A stretch of 64,000 nt of DNA, from NCBI GenBank assembly GCA_052246725.1, contig JBQQCL010000004.1; one strand, given 5' to 3'. The stretch is from Pseudalkalibacillus sp052246725 (GTDB lineage Bacteria > Bacillota > Bacilli > Bacillales > Fictibacillaceae). Both the position numbers and the translations under genes were made by a program. Below the pieces are notes generated by a model. That model had not been told where the DNA came from. It did no database searches and worked only from the letters and a program-made list of their open reading frames with translations. This document shows positions 7,292 to 16,613 of the stretch, piece after piece; the stretch's first letter is position 1, and each line of letters begins with the position of its first letter.

Positions 7292-9223
7292 CTACTCGTC
7301 TTTTGAAGAATGAAAGTGTGATTTTTGATGTAATAAACCTTCTCTACTCCCGCCTAGCCTTCTTTCTGTTTTCGATCTGCTGGATGAATTGTTGTTTTGG
7401 TTGTTCTTTAATGCTTCATCTTTTGTATGATAATAAGGATTCCGTGCTGTTCTTTTATTGGGATTAGTCAATGTTTGTGAGGATTCACCTATATTTTGAG
7501 TAGATGTTTTCTTATTGTTGGATGTTTGTTCAGTGTTTGTGGAATTGTGTTTTATTTTTGGCTTTATTGGATTTCGCGTTGAAGTTGGAGTGGCTGGATT
7601 CTTTGAGAGCACGGCCACTTTTTTACTTTGCATATTCACATCTTGATATGAATGTCTGTCTATATGATCTGTTAATGCTGCAACTTCCTTATTGATACCC
7701 TGGTGTGCCATACCAGTACTCTGCGGTTCACCCTGTTGGGCTTGACCGATACGAGATCGTGCACTCTTCACCTTCTCATGAATGGAACCGCTGACATTTC
7801 GTGCAGATTGACCGATCATCGCTATACCATCACCAGCTTTTCGACGGCTATGCGCGAAGGGTGGGCCTGGCTTTTTGATTCCTGTCTTGCCATTGAAATG
7901 TGAGACATTACGAAATCCTTTCTGTGTCCGTGAGAGAGCAGTCCGACCAGTTCGTTCTGCACCCATATCATTGAGACTTGGAGAGGCCCCTTCCAACATG
8001 CTGAAGACGAATTGACGCTTCATGTACATGAAGATGATCGCGACACTGAAAACGATTTGAATGAAAATCCGGTAATACAGGTCGTTGGACATATTCGTCA
8101 TATCATATCCAAGTGTGATGAAACTCGTAGCCACCAAAATGAAGAACATGGTGATCGCCTTGAAAAAAACAAGGATGAAAGTGCCTTTTGTGTACCGGGC
8201 GACTAATGCTTCAAACGATGGGAAGATGCTTATGAATAGAATGAAAGGTGCAAGCAACATCATTAGTATGAACGCAAATTGCAGCATGATCCGAACCAAG
8301 GCGATGAAGAAAAAAACAATACCTTGAATGATGGTTGATAATAACATGACCATGATGTAACCAGCTTGTTTGAAAGCATTTCCAGCAAAGATTTGTTTGT
8401 TGTTGTAATCTGTGTATTCGTCTTTCGCTATTTTTTCCCTTTGATTCATACCATCTTTGGTACTTGGGTCCGCCTCTAAATACTCTTTTATTCTGCCAGA
8501 CTTTTCATCGTTAATTTTTGCTTCATCCGCACTTCCATATTGAAGAAGAAGATATGGTTGGTAAATTAATGCATCAAATACCTTGTTCTCTACTGAGACA
8601 GAAACAGAACGGGCAGAATTCTCATTAAAACTGTCAAAATTGAATGATTCATCCTCCGTCAATGACGGATTGACCTCCATCAATGCATTTTCAAGAGTAG
8701 TGGAAAAGCCATGGGCAAAATCGATGTAATTGAACTTTTCCGTTTGGATAGAGAAAAGCAATGTCAGACTGAGCATAATCAATGAGAGTAGCTTGAAAAA
8801 GGCTTGCCAGTTTTGTTGGATATAAGCCCGTATCACAATCCCAAAAGAGGCGACAGCCAATGCGAACAAACCGAAATTATAGGTCAGGGTACTAGCAGTA
8901 CTCGACGTGATCTCTTCTACCGCCCCTTTTGTCATTTCGATAATATCGAGGGAAAATAATTGATATACGATCATCAGAACGATATTGGCAACGACAATAT
9001 TGACCATCCAGATGAAGCTTTTGATTGATGTTGCCACTGATGAACCCGTCTTTCCTGCCACATCCCACCAGCTGTCCTCTGCATAAGTCATCAATTCATA
9101 ACGATTTTCATCGTATTGTTTAGATTTCCTTTCTTCTCCTTCAAGTGTTTCTGCATAAGTAAGATACGGCGAACTAAAAAAAAGAAGTAGAAAAAGCAAG
9201 GAAACCATTAACTTCCACTTCAT
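7292..9223 (-). CDS. VirB6/ConG-like polytopic mating-channel protein
   Basis: A 643-residue membrane protein with a signal-like N-terminus (1-24) and at least six further hydrophobic segments between residues 70 and 405. A long hydrophilic, basic, low-complexity tail rich in Ser, Asn, Thr and Lys follows (about 420-643). This is the architecture of TrbL/VirB6 proteins and of ConG in ICEBs1, which form the inner part of the DNA channel. It lies between the lipoprotein and wall-hydrolase genes, the expected order. AGGAG precedes the ATG. The long tail may be where element-specific contacts lie; no motif identifies a partner. Confidence 0.82.
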   Translation of the reverse strand: MKWKLMVSLLFLLLFFSSPYLTYAETLEGEERKSKQYDENRYELMTYAEDSWWDVAGKTGSSVATSIKSFIWMVNIVVANIVLMIVYQLFSLDIIEMTKGAVEEITSSTASTLTYNFGLFALAVASFGIVIRAYIQQNWQAFFKLLSLIMLSLTLLFSIQTEKFNYIDFAHGFSTTLENALMEVNPSLTEDESFNFDSFNENSARSVSVSVENKVFDALIYQPYLLLQYGSADEAKINDEKSGRIKEYLEADPSTKDGMNQREKIAKDEYTDYNNKQIFAGNAFKQAGYIMVMLLSTIIQGIVFFFIALVRIMLQFAFILMMLLAPFILFISIFPSFEALVARYTKGTFILVFFKAITMFFILVATSFITLGYDMTNMSNDLYYRIFIQIVFSVAIIFMYMKRQFVFSMLEGASPSLNDMGAERTGRTALSRTQKGFRNVSHFNGKTGIKKPGPPFAHSRRKAGDGIAMIGQSARNVSGSIHEKVKSARSRIGQAQQGEPQSTGMAHQGINKEVAALTDHIDRHSYQDVNMQSKKVAVLSKNPATPTSTRNPIKPKIKHNSTNTEQTSNNKKTSTQNIGESSQTLTNPNKRTARNPYYHTKDEALKNNQNNNSSSRSKTERRLGGSREGLLHQKSHFHSSKDE

Positions 9224-9234
9224 AAGATCATCTC

Positions 9235-9585
9235 CTACTCAAAAGAAATACATTTGTCAGTAGGTTCGAAATTCACGTCACCATTATCAACCTTATAATC
9301 TTTCATTAAAAAAGTTCGCTGATACTTGGAATCATTGGTTTCCCAATAAACGATATACTCCCCTTGGAATTCATTATTAGGACTGCCTTCTTCAACGGCT
9401 TCACATACTTCCATAACCTTGATATCCTCTTTTTTATAGTTACCTTCTTTAATCACTTTTTGTTTTAAGGCACGATCTGCCACAGCACTGTTCACTTTTT
9501 CTTCATCAAGGTCAAACTCATTTCCCCCACAACCTCCAAGGACAAATAGAATCGTAGATATGAATAGTAGTACTGATCTTTTCAT
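9235..9585 (-). CDS. Small lipoprotein of the transfer operon
   Basis: A 116-residue lipoprotein: signal sequence MKRSVLLFISTILFVL, then the lipobox GGC at about residues 17-19. The mature part is acidic with a small beta-rich domain and two further Cys. It sits between the VirB4 and VirB6 genes, an interval filled by yddF in ICEBs1. ICEBs1 encodes a different lipoprotein, YddJ, that blocks entry of a second copy; an exclusion role here is only a positional guess, and a structural role in the channel is equally possible. The ribosome-binding site is AAAGGGTG. Confidence 0.7.
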   Translation of the reverse strand: MKRSVLLFISTILFVLGGCGGNEFDLDEEKVNSAVADRALKQKVIKEGNYKKEDIKVMEVCEAVEEGSPNNEFQGEYIVYWETNDSKYQRTFLMKDYKVDNGDVNFEPTDKCISFE

Positions 9586-9601
9586 TAGTTACACCCTTTC
9601 T

Positions 9602-12043
9602 TCAGCTGTAGGCTTCTTCTAAATGTACCGCTTCAGATTCTTTTTCCGTCGTCTTGAACGCTTCAAACCATTCATCAAAGAGGATATCGATTGCGATTGC
9701 CTGGTTCCGGCCAAGATGATCCTGGAATAGACACATACCGGATTTAAGATTACTGACGATCTCAATGTTTTCAGGATTCTCTTCCATATCGAAAAATCGT
9801 AAGACAGGTTTGATGGACTCATCTGATTTGGGACGGAAAGCGAACTTGATGCCGATCTGCTCTTTCGTCGTATCCACGTTGAAATCATCATAGGCTTGCG
9901 TGACAAGGACGATATCCGTCCGTAACGATCTTCCGGTCCGCAGCATTTCATCAATCAGATCCTGACCGTTGGAGGAGCGTTTCAATGTCCATGCTTCGTC
10001 AAAGATGATCATGGCTTCCTCCTCTTTCTTGGTTGAGAAGGTATGGACATATTTGGAGATCGACATCATGAGACATAGCCCGATGCGTTCCTCTTCGTTC
10101 ATGTTGTCTGACGCTGGAAGACGCAAACCTTGAAGCCCTAATACATTGATTTGACATTCAAAATCCAATCCCTTTGACTGTTTACTCCCAAACAGCATCC
10201 GCCCAAGTCCGTACCGGTACTTTTGAATGAACTTGCCTAACGTCACATCCTTCTCGATGATCCGTTCCAGAACACCAGTCAAGGTAGGGAAATCATTTCC
10301 TTCCACTTCTTCAATGATGGAGTCATAGATGATGACCGATTCATTCCTTGATCCTCTGACTTCCGCAAGTGTGTTGAGGATCATCATCGCCGTCTGGATC
10401 GCCTGATCCCCTTTCAGAAACACGAGAGGATCCAATGCCCCGTGGTACTCGTTTTTTTCGGAAAGATGAATGAAGTTGATCCGATCATACAATTCCCTGA
10501 ACTCCGGTATGTCGCCATATTTGTGCAAAGCATCCTGATAATACCGCTGGAATTCATTCTTCGGATCGACATAGAGGACTTTTGAGCCGAAAAATGTACA
10601 CCATGTAAAAAAGTTCTTCACCAGAACCGATTTCCCGCTTCCCGGTGGACCTGTGATCAGGATGTTCCCGTTCGTATGGGTTGCACCGGAGATTGCCTTC
10701 TTCGTTAGTAATGGGTTGAAGACGACGATGTTGTTATTGATTTCACGTGCCTGTTCGACGCTCGACAACTTCTTTCCGGTAATGACTTTCCCGAGGACCA
10801 TACCGAACCGGTTCCCGACTTTGTTAGAGAGATCCATGGCTGACTGGGCAAGATACGTCTCATCCACCACCTGTTCAAAATAGCGATAGTCATGGTAAGA
10901 AGCTGGCAGACTCTGTGAAAATAGTGTCAATTGGTCGACGAGGGGCTTCGTAATGAGAAATCCTGTGTTCTTGAAAAGGTTTTGAAGCGCTTCCTGTTTA
11001 TCCTTTAATCCTTCCCTTAAACGATCCGCAATCACAAGCGTGAAGGACATATGAAGCACCTTTCTCGTATCGTTCTTGAGATCCTCCAATAGCGTTTCCA
11101 ATCTTTCTGACGCCATTTCCACCACTGAATCATCATCCGTCGTATTCGTGGAACGGATTTCACGGTCAAAATTGGTGAAACGTCGTTTCAATTTCCGGAC
11201 CTGTCTGATGTTGGTCGCTTGATCCTTGAAATGATATCGGATCTGGAACTCGACAGGGAAATCGATACTCTCGAGAATGTCCTGGATGAACCGGTAGTTT
11301 TCAACTGAAACAGGCATTTCTGAAAAGGGCATGAAACAGAGGTATTCGGTATAATCTTCATGTTTCACCGTCATATGACCGTATTCGTTTTTGACGACAC
11401 CTTCTGTTAAGTTATAAGCCCCTTCCGGCGGATCGAAGCGATCACTGGTCCGATGGAACATATAATAGATGAGTTTGTCGATCTCCTTTTCGGTAAGCTT
11501 TTTGAAATTCTTATGATACGCAACTTTGTTGCTGAAGGATCGTTCAAGTTCCGTATAATACTCGAAATCATCCTCTACGTGCGTCTGGAACGTCATCAGT
11601 TTCGAGAGATCTTCCCGCACCCTTTTCGTGAATTTCTTCATGAAGTCACCGACATCAACCATGACAGCGTTATCCATTTTGTTGAGATGGATGGCGACGT
11701 ACACATCGTATTCATGGAGGAAGACTTCGTTTTCCAGTGTCACAGAAGCTCGGTCAAAGTAGACACGGCCGATATCCGAAAATTCCCCTTTCACGATGTT
11801 ATCATTGATGGCGCGAGTGAACGTCGGGAAATCAAACTTCTTGGGAATGATCATGATGTGATAATCGTATTCCGTGTGCGACAGGAATGCTGCCGTCCGT
11901 TCGATGTAACGGTGGAATTCGACTTCACTGTTCAATCGGATATTTTCCTCGTCCAGTTTGTAGAATGCCCAGACCTGTTTCCGTTTGTTGAAAGCCATAT
12001 TCTGATATTTGAGCTCGATCGGGAACTCAAGCATATTGTTCAT
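9602..12043 (-). CDS. VirB4/ConE-like conjugation ATPase
   Basis: An 813-residue ATPase that powers assembly of the mating channel at the membrane. The C-terminal half holds Walker A GPPGSGKS (near residue 464) and Walker B MIIFDEAW (near 678), followed by LVTQAYDDF, a typical VirB4 motif III region. The N-terminal half is the VirB4/CagE domain. Length and order match ConE of ICEBs1 (831 residues), between the TcpE and VirB6 homologues. The start overlaps the stop of the TcpE gene by four bases. No truncation or frameshift is visible, which supports a transfer-competent element. Confidence 0.93.
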   Translation of the reverse strand: MNNMLEFPIELKYQNMAFNKRKQVWAFYKLDEENIRLNSEVEFHRYIERTAAFLSHTEYDYHIMIIPKKFDFPTFTRAINDNIVKGEFSDIGRVYFDRASVTLENEVFLHEYDVYVAIHLNKMDNAVMVDVGDFMKKFTKRVREDLSKLMTFQTHVEDDFEYYTELERSFSNKVAYHKNFKKLTEKEIDKLIYYMFHRTSDRFDPPEGAYNLTEGVVKNEYGHMTVKHEDYTEYLCFMPFSEMPVSVENYRFIQDILESIDFPVEFQIRYHFKDQATNIRQVRKLKRRFTNFDREIRSTNTTDDDSVVEMASERLETLLEDLKNDTRKVLHMSFTLVIADRLREGLKDKQEALQNLFKNTGFLITKPLVDQLTLFSQSLPASYHDYRYFEQVVDETYLAQSAMDLSNKVGNRFGMVLGKVITGKKLSSVEQAREINNNIVVFNPLLTKKAISGATHTNGNILITGPPGSGKSVLVKNFFTWCTFFGSKVLYVDPKNEFQRYYQDALHKYGDIPEFRELYDRINFIHLSEKNEYHGALDPLVFLKGDQAIQTAMMILNTLAEVRGSRNESVIIYDSIIEEVEGNDFPTLTGVLERIIEKDVTLGKFIQKYRYGLGRMLFGSKQSKGLDFECQINVLGLQGLRLPASDNMNEEERIGLCLMMSISKYVHTFSTKKEEEAMIIFDEAWTLKRSSNGQDLIDEMLRTGRSLRTDIVLVTQAYDDFNVDTTKEQIGIKFAFRPKSDESIKPVLRFFDMEENPENIEIVSNLKSGMCLFQDHLGRNQAIAIDILFDEWFEAFKTTEKESEAVHLEEAYS

Positions 12044-12456
12044 TCATCTTCACCTGCTTTCATATGCGGTTCGAACACCAACTCTTTTCCCATTTGCTCA
12101 CTCGCCACTTCGATGAAATGTTCATATGAGGTCCCTCTGGTCCGATAAAACCGGATACGATCCTTGATGAATGGGATGAACTTCTTATGGTCGTATTGTA
12201 GGTTGAATACGACGAATGTGATGACCCCTGGTATGACGGTTATGAGGATCAGCCAGTTCTTCGCGAGGAACCCTAGGACGTTCCGGTCCCCCCTGATACC
12301 GATCATGACGAAACCGATAACCAACAGTGCTGCGAGGATGATGGAAAAGATCATTTTCCGAACCTCGATTCCATTGGAGAATTCCATGGCACCGATCCTG
12401 TAAATCTTGATCGGATACTTATATTCCGCTGTGTAGTTTTCACCTCTGGGTTCCAC
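12040..12456 (-). CDS. TcpE/ConD family conjugation membrane protein
   Basis: About 138 residues. The N-terminal YKYPIKIYRIG motif is characteristic of the TcpE family (ConD in ICEBs1, a VirB3-like channel part). Two membrane segments follow (about 36-54 and 64-83) and then a cytoplasmic tail. The GTG at 12456 is chosen as start because AAAGGAGG stands seven bases before it; an upstream ATG would overlap the preceding gene and adds residues unlike the family. Its last codon overlaps the VirB4 start. Confidence 0.82.
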   Translation of the reverse strand: MEPRGENYTAEYKYPIKIYRIGAMEFSNGIEVRKMIFSIILAALLVIGFVMIGIRGDRNVLGFLAKNWLILITVIPGVITFVVFNLQYDHKKFIPFIKDRIRFYRTRGTSYEHFIEVASEQMGKELVFEPHMKAGEDE

Positions 12457-12469
12457 AGGGAGGCCTCCT

Positions 12470-12691
12470 TTATTGGAAGATGGATCCACCGAACGCTTTG
12501 GCTATGGCTTCAATTTGCGGACCGAAGAATACGACAATCAGGCAACAGATTCCCATTGCAAGGCCTGACAAAAATGCTCCCCAATCTTGTCTTGTATAAG
12601 CTACTAAGGAACGAATAGTCATGATAAAAAGTACCAGAAAGGCGATTTGAGAAACAAGGTTCGTCGTCACTGCTTCCAAGCTGAAATTCAT
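12470..12691 (-). CDS. ConC/TcpD-like small membrane protein
   Basis: 73 residues, starting at the ATG preceded by GGGAGG. An amphipathic N-terminus is followed by two hydrophobic segments around a short polar loop (YTRQDWGAF). It sits between the TcpC and TcpE homologues, exactly where ICEBs1 has conC and pCW3 has tcpD. These small proteins are essential for or aid transfer, but their biochemical role is unclear. Assigned by size, topology and position. Confidence 0.65.
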   Translation of the reverse strand: MNFSLEAVTTNLVSQIAFLVLFIMTIRSLVAYTRQDWGAFLSGLAMGICCLIVVFFGPQIEAIAKAFGGSIFQ

Positions 12692-12704
12692 TTTTACATC
12701 CTCC

Positions 12705-13748
12705 CTATTGAATGGTTTCGATGAAATACTTGGCGTTTTCACGTGAAAGTGTCAGTTCATACGTAAATAAGCTGTTAAGCGTTGTCTCTTTATTCTGATA
12801 CTGGACATCGACGACTGTCTCATACTTCCCTTTGTCGTTTTCGACGACCTGCAGGATGGTCACACTCTGCAGGACTTGATCCCGCAGCCCCCGTTCCACG
12901 TTGGCCATGAATGGCAGTTTTTCATCACTCGTGCCATATGAGGTGAAGAATTCCGTCAAGAAACCGTCCAGCTTCTTTTGCTCTGTCGATGTGATGGGCT
13001 CACCCTTTAACTCCTTCTGCTCGGCAGTCATAGAGGTCTTCAGTTCCCTTTCTACGAGACGAGGATTCTGATAAACCGCATACCCTTCCCCATCCGTCGT
13101 CACAGGCACCACGATTTCGATACTGTTGGAAATGGACTTGGGTTCCTGTTTCTTCACTGTGTCCCGTACTTTTTCAGCTTCCTTTCCGTCTTCCTCGCGC
13201 TTTTCTTTTTTCTCGGTAGCCTCCTCCGCTTCGGAGATTTCGATAATTTCATAGTCTGCCGTAAAATGGACGTTGGCTTCATGACTGCTGATTCGTTCTG
13301 TTTCGATGTATTGCAGATTCTTCAATGTCCGGCTTCCCTTGAATTCCTCAAGTGATCCTAAACGCTGGATGTCATAACCATTGACGAAAAACGTGCTGAG
13401 GGATTCCAAACGGCTTTTCCGCTCTTCTGCCTTTTCGGGTATTGTAAAGTAGTTTCGTAAAAAGTCTTCCGTAAAAACGACGATGGAGTGGGAATTGATC
13501 AGATCCGACTGGTTCACTTGATTAAGTTGTTCTTCGATGGAGTTTTCCTGTGCTTTGACAGAATTACGGATGGTCTGGTATTTGCTGAAGAAAATGACGT
13601 TGAATAATAACGACAAAAAGATGACGGAGAAAAAAACGATGCTTGTGATTCGTGTTGAGGTTCTTCTGGAAAAGGGCACTTTCCGAGTCCCTTCTTTCCC
13701 ATTTCCGGTACCCATTCTTTTTGTACGTTGAAAAAGTTTGGGTTTCAT
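12705..13748 (-). CDS. TcpC/ConB family VirB8-like conjugation protein
   Basis: A 347-residue bitopic membrane protein. A basic N-terminus and one membrane helix (about 34-55) are followed by a short coiled coil and two NTF2-like halves separated by a Lys/Glu-rich linker (about 175-200). This is the architecture of TcpC of pCW3 and ConB of ICEBs1, which scaffold the mating channel outside the membrane. The C-terminal half ends in FTYELTLSRENAKYFIETIQ. The ATG follows GAAGGAGTGAAGTC. It lies between the coupling protein and the small ConC-like gene. Confidence 0.85.
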   Translation of the reverse strand: MKPKLFQRTKRMGTGNGKEGTRKVPFSRRTSTRITSIVFFSVIFLSLLFNVIFFSKYQTIRNSVKAQENSIEEQLNQVNQSDLINSHSIVVFTEDFLRNYFTIPEKAEERKSRLESLSTFFVNGYDIQRLGSLEEFKGSRTLKNLQYIETERISSHEANVHFTADYEIIEISEAEEATEKKEKREEDGKEAEKVRDTVKKQEPKSISNSIEIVVPVTTDGEGYAVYQNPRLVERELKTSMTAEQKELKGEPITSTEQKKLDGFLTEFFTSYGTSDEKLPFMANVERGLRDQVLQSVTILQVVENDKGKYETVVDVQYQNKETTLNSLFTYELTLSRENAKYFIETIQ

Positions 13749-13779
13749 GACTTCACTCCTTCGGATTTCAAGGTAAGAG

Positions 13780-15678
13780 TCAAGCTTTCAACGGATGGCG
13801 GATATAGATGACTTCCGGTTTTATGATTTGTCCTGCCGCTTTTCGGGCGAGGATGAATTGTCCGGTTCGAAGATCCCGTATCTCATCTGGCGAAATCTTG
13901 AACTTCTGGACATTCCGCATCGTCCCCATCTCGGACTTCAGATCGACGCGCCGGAGCCGGCCGGATTGTTCTTTCGTCTGGATGGTCAAGTCGATGTCTT
14001 TGAACGTTCCCAGTATATTTGCCCAGGCTTCCACTTCCTCAGAATGGTTTGTCTGGCCGATCGCAAAGGTATTGGTATTTCCGATAATCTGCCTGGCGAG
14101 AACAGGATCGATCTTTTCAAGATCGGCAATCGTCTGGGTTGCGATGATGCAATGGAACCCTCCTGAACGCGACTTATTGACGGTATCCACGATCTTGTCA
14201 TTCGCATAGACAGAAAATTCGTCGTAGATGGCGAGCATCGGCTGGTCACCTTTCTTCTTCCGGTTCCGATAGGAGACAAGATAGTTCAAGTCGAGGATGA
14301 GAAATCGTGCGATGACTTTGATGAACGTATCGTAGATCAGGCCGTCGAAGCTGACGAATAGTGCTTTCCTCTTGTCACTGACTTCGATCAGGTCCAGTCC
14401 ATTCTCCTTTTCCTCGAACAGATGCCCCAACTCACTGTCGAGCAATAGATAAAGTTGGGTACGGACCGACGAGGCATTTGAGAAAAGGTACAGTTCCCCT
14501 TCCGCTTCGTGCTCATATCGCTCGAAGAAACGTTCAAAATACCTTTGAGCCCTGCTGCTCCTCACCATTTCTGTCTTCTTTTCCTTAACACTGGTCGTAG
14601 TTTCAGCTTCTTCTGTCTCCTCCTGCTCATCGAGGAAGGAGGAATACGCGTTTTCCTCATAGGAACCATCAACCTCATCAATGTCGACTTCTTCGACATC
14701 GGAATGCAATACATCCTTGATTTCATTCGGATTCAGGAACTTCGCAAATGTCCATAAATCCCGTTTGAAACCGTAGTCGTCGATGAACTGGATGATCGCC
14801 TGAACTAAAGAGGTGGAGATTTCAGTATAGTAATGGCTCTCTGTCGCGATCAATTGTTCGAGCTTATCTTTGATGACGGTTGCGTTCCCATATCTCAGAG
14901 GATTGTAGGTAAGCTGACCGTCATCCGAGAAAATGTCCAATGTCTTCCCGTGTCGTTCACACAAAGCCTTTACATCATCGATACTTTCCGAGGAACCCTT
15001 TCCATCAATGAAGATCAACGGATAATCCTTGAGCAGTGCAAACTCGATGTAATTGAGAAGCAGAACGGTCTTTCCTCCTCCCGTCGTTGCTGGGACGAAC
15101 ATATGTTGGTTGATTTCTTTGAAATCCATGGAGTAGGGTTTTCCTGTCTCGGTGATCCCCAGCAGTAATTGATCCGTCTTCCCTTTCAGAAAATCGGCGC
15201 GCCATTTTTTTTGGACTTTTTCCGCGAGTTGGAAGCGCTGTTGGTATGTCTTCTGGAAGCGTGGAGATCGCTTCACCGATTCCCGTTCATCCTCCTTTGA
15301 ACGGACCCGTTTGGAACGGAAATAGTCCATTAGGACAGACCAGACATAAGCCACTGCCATTCCACCGCTTCCATACATCAGGAGTGAGAAACCATTGGGT
15401 TCGACCGTCTCACCGACCAATTCAGTCAACCATGAAAAATCGACAGGCAACACATGGTACAGTGTAAAGTAGCTTCGAGGCTCATAAACAAGCATTCCGA
15501 TGAACAGTGCACAGCCCAGAATGGATAAAGCCAGGTGGGTTTTTGGTTTCTTAAGTAAACGTGTTGCCATGAAAAACGGGATTGAAAAAATGAACAGTGG
15601 GAAGATCAACAAGGCAGCAATCAACATCCCGATCCCAAGTACGAGTTCTTTGCTCAGTTCTTCATTGCTTTTCGCCAA
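13780..15678 (-). CDS. VirD4/TcpA-like conjugative coupling ATPase
   Basis: A 632-residue coupling protein that would hand the relaxase-DNA complex to the channel. Three hydrophobic segments lie in the first 120 residues. Walker A is ATTGGGKT (near 199) and Walker B is LAIYDEFSVY (near 484), with the downstream IATQTIADL and GNTNTFAIGQ motifs of TraG/VirD4 ATPases. An acidic insertion (about 310-360, rich in Glu) lies between the two motifs. The start is TTG, ten bases after GGGAGG, and overlaps the end of the preceding gene by 17 bases, so relaxase candidate and coupling protein are probably made together. Confidence 0.9.
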   Translation of the reverse strand: MAKSNEELSKELVLGIGMLIAALLIFPLFIFSIPFFMATRLLKKPKTHLALSILGCALFIGMLVYEPRSYFTLYHVLPVDFSWLTELVGETVEPNGFSLLMYGSGGMAVAYVWSVLMDYFRSKRVRSKEDERESVKRSPRFQKTYQQRFQLAEKVQKKWRADFLKGKTDQLLLGITETGKPYSMDFKEINQHMFVPATTGGGKTVLLLNYIEFALLKDYPLIFIDGKGSSESIDDVKALCERHGKTLDIFSDDGQLTYNPLRYGNATVIKDKLEQLIATESHYYTEISTSLVQAIIQFIDDYGFKRDLWTFAKFLNPNEIKDVLHSDVEEVDIDEVDGSYEENAYSSFLDEQEETEEAETTTSVKEKKTEMVRSSRAQRYFERFFERYEHEAEGELYLFSNASSVRTQLYLLLDSELGHLFEEKENGLDLIEVSDKRKALFVSFDGLIYDTFIKVIARFLILDLNYLVSYRNRKKKGDQPMLAIYDEFSVYANDKIVDTVNKSRSGGFHCIIATQTIADLEKIDPVLARQIIGNTNTFAIGQTNHSEEVEAWANILGTFKDIDLTIQTKEQSGRLRRVDLKSEMGTMRNVQKFKISPDEIRDLRTGQFILARKAAGQIIKPEVIYIRHPLKA

Positions 15679-16381
15679 CGGTTAACAACCTCCCAACCAA
15701 CTCCAACTGCAGCATTTTCGCTTCGATCCCTGCCCGCTTGGCATGCTTGATGACGGTATCTTTGATTTGATTCGTTTTACAAAGGTACCGGACCATGTTG
15801 TATCGTCCTTCACGGATTTCGTTTCGATATCGTTCCATTTTCGCCAGGTAACGTTTGGATGATTTCTGTGTCAGCTCGACTTCATAGGCAATCCGTTGTT
15901 CGTCCTCGATAACGACGAAATCCGGGATCCGGTCAGGCACCTGCTTCAGCTTCGTAGGGTTCTTCCGTTCATTCCGGGAAAAATTCTGATCGAGGTATTC
16001 GCTTCTCAGTTCCCGTTCCGTGAGGAATTGGAGTTCTTTTCCCTTACGTTTTTCCAGCTGATTGAATGCCATCAGGCAATCATTCATGAGCATCTGATGA
16101 TTCAAGAGACCAAAGTTCAACTTCGTGAAAGGCGTGAGTGGACTTCCAAGATAGTCGACACCTCTCGGCCGAACGGCAAGAACAAGGGTATATCCGATTT
16201 TCTTTTCCGTGATGAATCCCAATGACAGCAGTTTCTTCTTCGTGTTATAGACTGTGACATGGCTAATTTCACCTTCCAGATAGTCGACCAGTTGGGTGGA
16301 TGAGATGACTCCGAACCGATTGATTACTTCCAGCACTTTTTCTTGCTTCGCTGCCAATATACTTGATTGGCTGGCTTGCAA
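15662..16381 (-). CDS. Replic_Relax family protein, candidate relaxase
   Basis: About 239 residues. An N-terminal winged helix (LEVINRFGVISSTQLVDYLE) is followed by a C-terminal domain with PDFVVIEDEQ and AYEVELTQKSSKRY, the pattern of the replication-relaxation family (PF13814). Members are found on Gram-positive plasmids and conjugative elements and are often the only candidate for a DNA-nicking function. No canonical HUH relaxase or Rep_trans gene exists elsewhere in the element. The likely start is the TTG at 16381, ten bases after AAGGAGG; an ATG at 16432 lacks a ribosome-binding site. The nested palindrome at 16503-16613 lies just upstream. Catalysis is not demonstrated by sequence. Confidence 0.7.
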   Translation of the reverse strand: MQASQSSILAAKQEKVLEVINRFGVISSTQLVDYLEGEISHVTVYNTKKKLLSLGFITEKKIGYTLVLAVRPRGVDYLGSPLTPFTKLNFGLLNHQMLMNDCLMAFNQLEKRKGKELQFLTERELRSEYLDQNFSRNERKNPTKLKQVPDRIPDFVVIEDEQRIAYEVELTQKSSKRYLAKMERYRNEIREGRYNMVRYLCKTNQIKDTVIKHAKRAGIEAKMLQLELVGRLLTVGEKQ

Positions 16382-16502
16382 TTGTCGAAAACCTCCTTCC
16401 TCTTCTGAATTTTGACAATATTCACTATTCATAAAAAATTATAGTTGTATATTATCATCCTCTTTTTCCAAAAACAACAGTTCGTACAAAACATTTACAT
16501 TT

Positions 16503-16613
16503 CGGGCATCTGCGCCGTCGTGGTACGTTGACCTCACACAGGATGATGTTGGCTGTGTGAGGTCAACGTATTTTCACAGCGATAGCGAAGAAAAAACAAG
16601 GCGCAGATGCCCG
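16503..16613. other. Nested perfect palindromes, candidate oriT/origin
   Basis: An outer 14-bp inverted repeat (16503-16516 CGGGCATCTGCGCC and 16600-16613) encloses an inner 18-bp perfect one (16524-16541 TACGTTGACCTCACACAG and 16553-16570) with an 11-base loop. The block is GC-rich within AT-rich DNA and has no T-run on either side, so it is not a simple terminator. It lies directly upstream of the candidate relaxase gene, where an origin of transfer is often found. A structured RNA or regulator site is the alternative. Confidence 0.6.

Noticed and set aside
11453..12148. A 231-codon plus-strand frame inside the VirB4 gene
   Set aside because: Antisense shadow of a well-supported ATPase gene.
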